DNA of 64,000 nt from positions 248,001 to 312,000 of the forward strand of contig OZ245761.1 of the NCBI GenBank assembly GCA_965227535.1. The letters run 5' to 3'. Position numbers and translations under genes: made by a program. Shown piece after piece: positions 63,683 to 64,000 of this stretch; within the stretch, counting starts at the first letter, position 1, and every line of letters begins with the position of its first letter. Origin of the DNA: SZUA-430 sp965227535. GTDB taxonomy: Bacteria > Pseudomonadota > Alphaproteobacteria > Micropepsales > Micropepsaceae. The notes under the pieces are model-generated. The model was not told where the DNA came from and made no database searches. It saw nothing but the letters and a program-made list of their open reading frames with translations.

Positions 63683-64000
63683 ATGACCCCAACCCTCCAA
63701 GGCATAGCGATCGCCTTCGTCATCCTGTCGGTGGTCTTCTTTGTCCTTCAGAAGATCTGGCCGTCGGTGAAGGGCCAAAAGACGTTTCGTCGAGGCTTCC
63801 TCACGGACGTCTTCTATTGGGGTTTCACGCCGCTGGTGACACGCGTGATCACGCCCGTCGCCGTCGGCATCGCCCTGATCCCGATCGCCATCGCAAACGG
63901 CATCGAACTGAAGGACCTGAAGACGCTGGCCGAGGGCAGGGGTCAACTCGCCGCCCAACCGCTTTGGATGCAGGCGATCCAAATTTTCATCCTCGGCGAT
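63683..64000 (+). CDS. Sterol desaturase / fatty acid hydroxylase family protein (3' truncated)
   Basis: The ATG at 63683 opens a frame that runs off the window (106 codons). The protein starts with a membrane helix (GIAIAFVILSVVFFVLQKIWP), then FRRGFLTDVFYWGFTPLVTRVITPVAV, a block seen at the N-terminus of bacterial sterol-desaturase-family membrane proteins, then more hydrophobic helices ending in QIFILGD. The di-iron histidine motifs would lie beyond the edge, so catalytic completeness cannot be judged. Confidence 0.75.
   Translation, partial: MTPTLQGIAIAFVILSVVFFVLQKIWPSVKGQKTFRRGFLTDVFYWGFTPLVTRVITPVAVGIALIPIAIANGIELKDLKTLAEGRGQLAAQPLWMQAIQIFILGD

Overview
The window is one contiguous, high-GC stretch of an alphaproteobacterial chromosome. 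The evidence is the order tRNA-Tyr, tRNA-Gly, tuf, tRNA-Trp, secE, nusG, rplKAJL, rpoBC, then rpsLG-fusA-tuf and the full S10, spc and alpha operons. It also has two tuf genes and an RpoA starting with the MIEKNWQELI block typical of alphaproteobacteria. I cannot name a genus from sequence alone. No rRNA, CRISPR array or insertion sequence was seen.

Left part (1 to about 23.7 kb) is mixed housekeeping and accessory DNA. It opens with the end of a DUF433/DUF5615 toxin-antitoxin pair. A tight cluster follows: a stand-alone GcvT-fold protein and two overlapping phytoene-desaturase-like FAD oxidoreductases. A minus-strand purM-purN-ltrA operon comes next. Positions 8375-13401 form a compact three-gene system: a helical-repeat (ARM/HEAT-like) protein, a winged-helix plus SWIM zinc-finger protein, and a retron-type reverse transcriptase. 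A 170-nt structured RNA element with matching end repeats lies between the last two genes. I read this as a complete type XIII retron, a predicted anti-phage class, and it is the main discovery of the window. Then come a DUF1800/DUF1501 pair, a secreted M13 metallopeptidase, an unusual methionyl-tRNA synthetase with a GNAT acetyltransferase, two tandem L,D-transpeptidases and an RlmB-type rRNA methyltransferase.

Central part (23.8 to 56.5 kb) is the transcription/translation superoperon: protein secretion (secE, secY), transcription (nusG, rpoB, rpoC, rpoA), elongation factors (fusA, two tuf) and 30 ribosomal protein genes, plus adk. Regulatory sites visible here are a promoter before tRNA-Tyr, an L10 leader before rplJ, a long hairpin between rplL and rpoB, a terminator and a promoter between rpoC and rpsL, a promoter before rpsM, and a bidirectional terminator after rplQ. 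A palindromic REP/MITE-like element sits between rpoA and rplQ. Ribosomal proteins L5, S5, L22 and L15 carry low-complexity basic extensions.

Right part (56.5 to 64 kb) holds two adjacent PaaG-like crotonases, a GGDEF diguanylate cyclase, a coniferyl-aldehyde-dehydrogenase-like ALDH, an RhlE-type DEAD-box helicase, a small exported DUF1579-like protein and the start of a sterol-desaturase-family membrane protein cut by the window edge.
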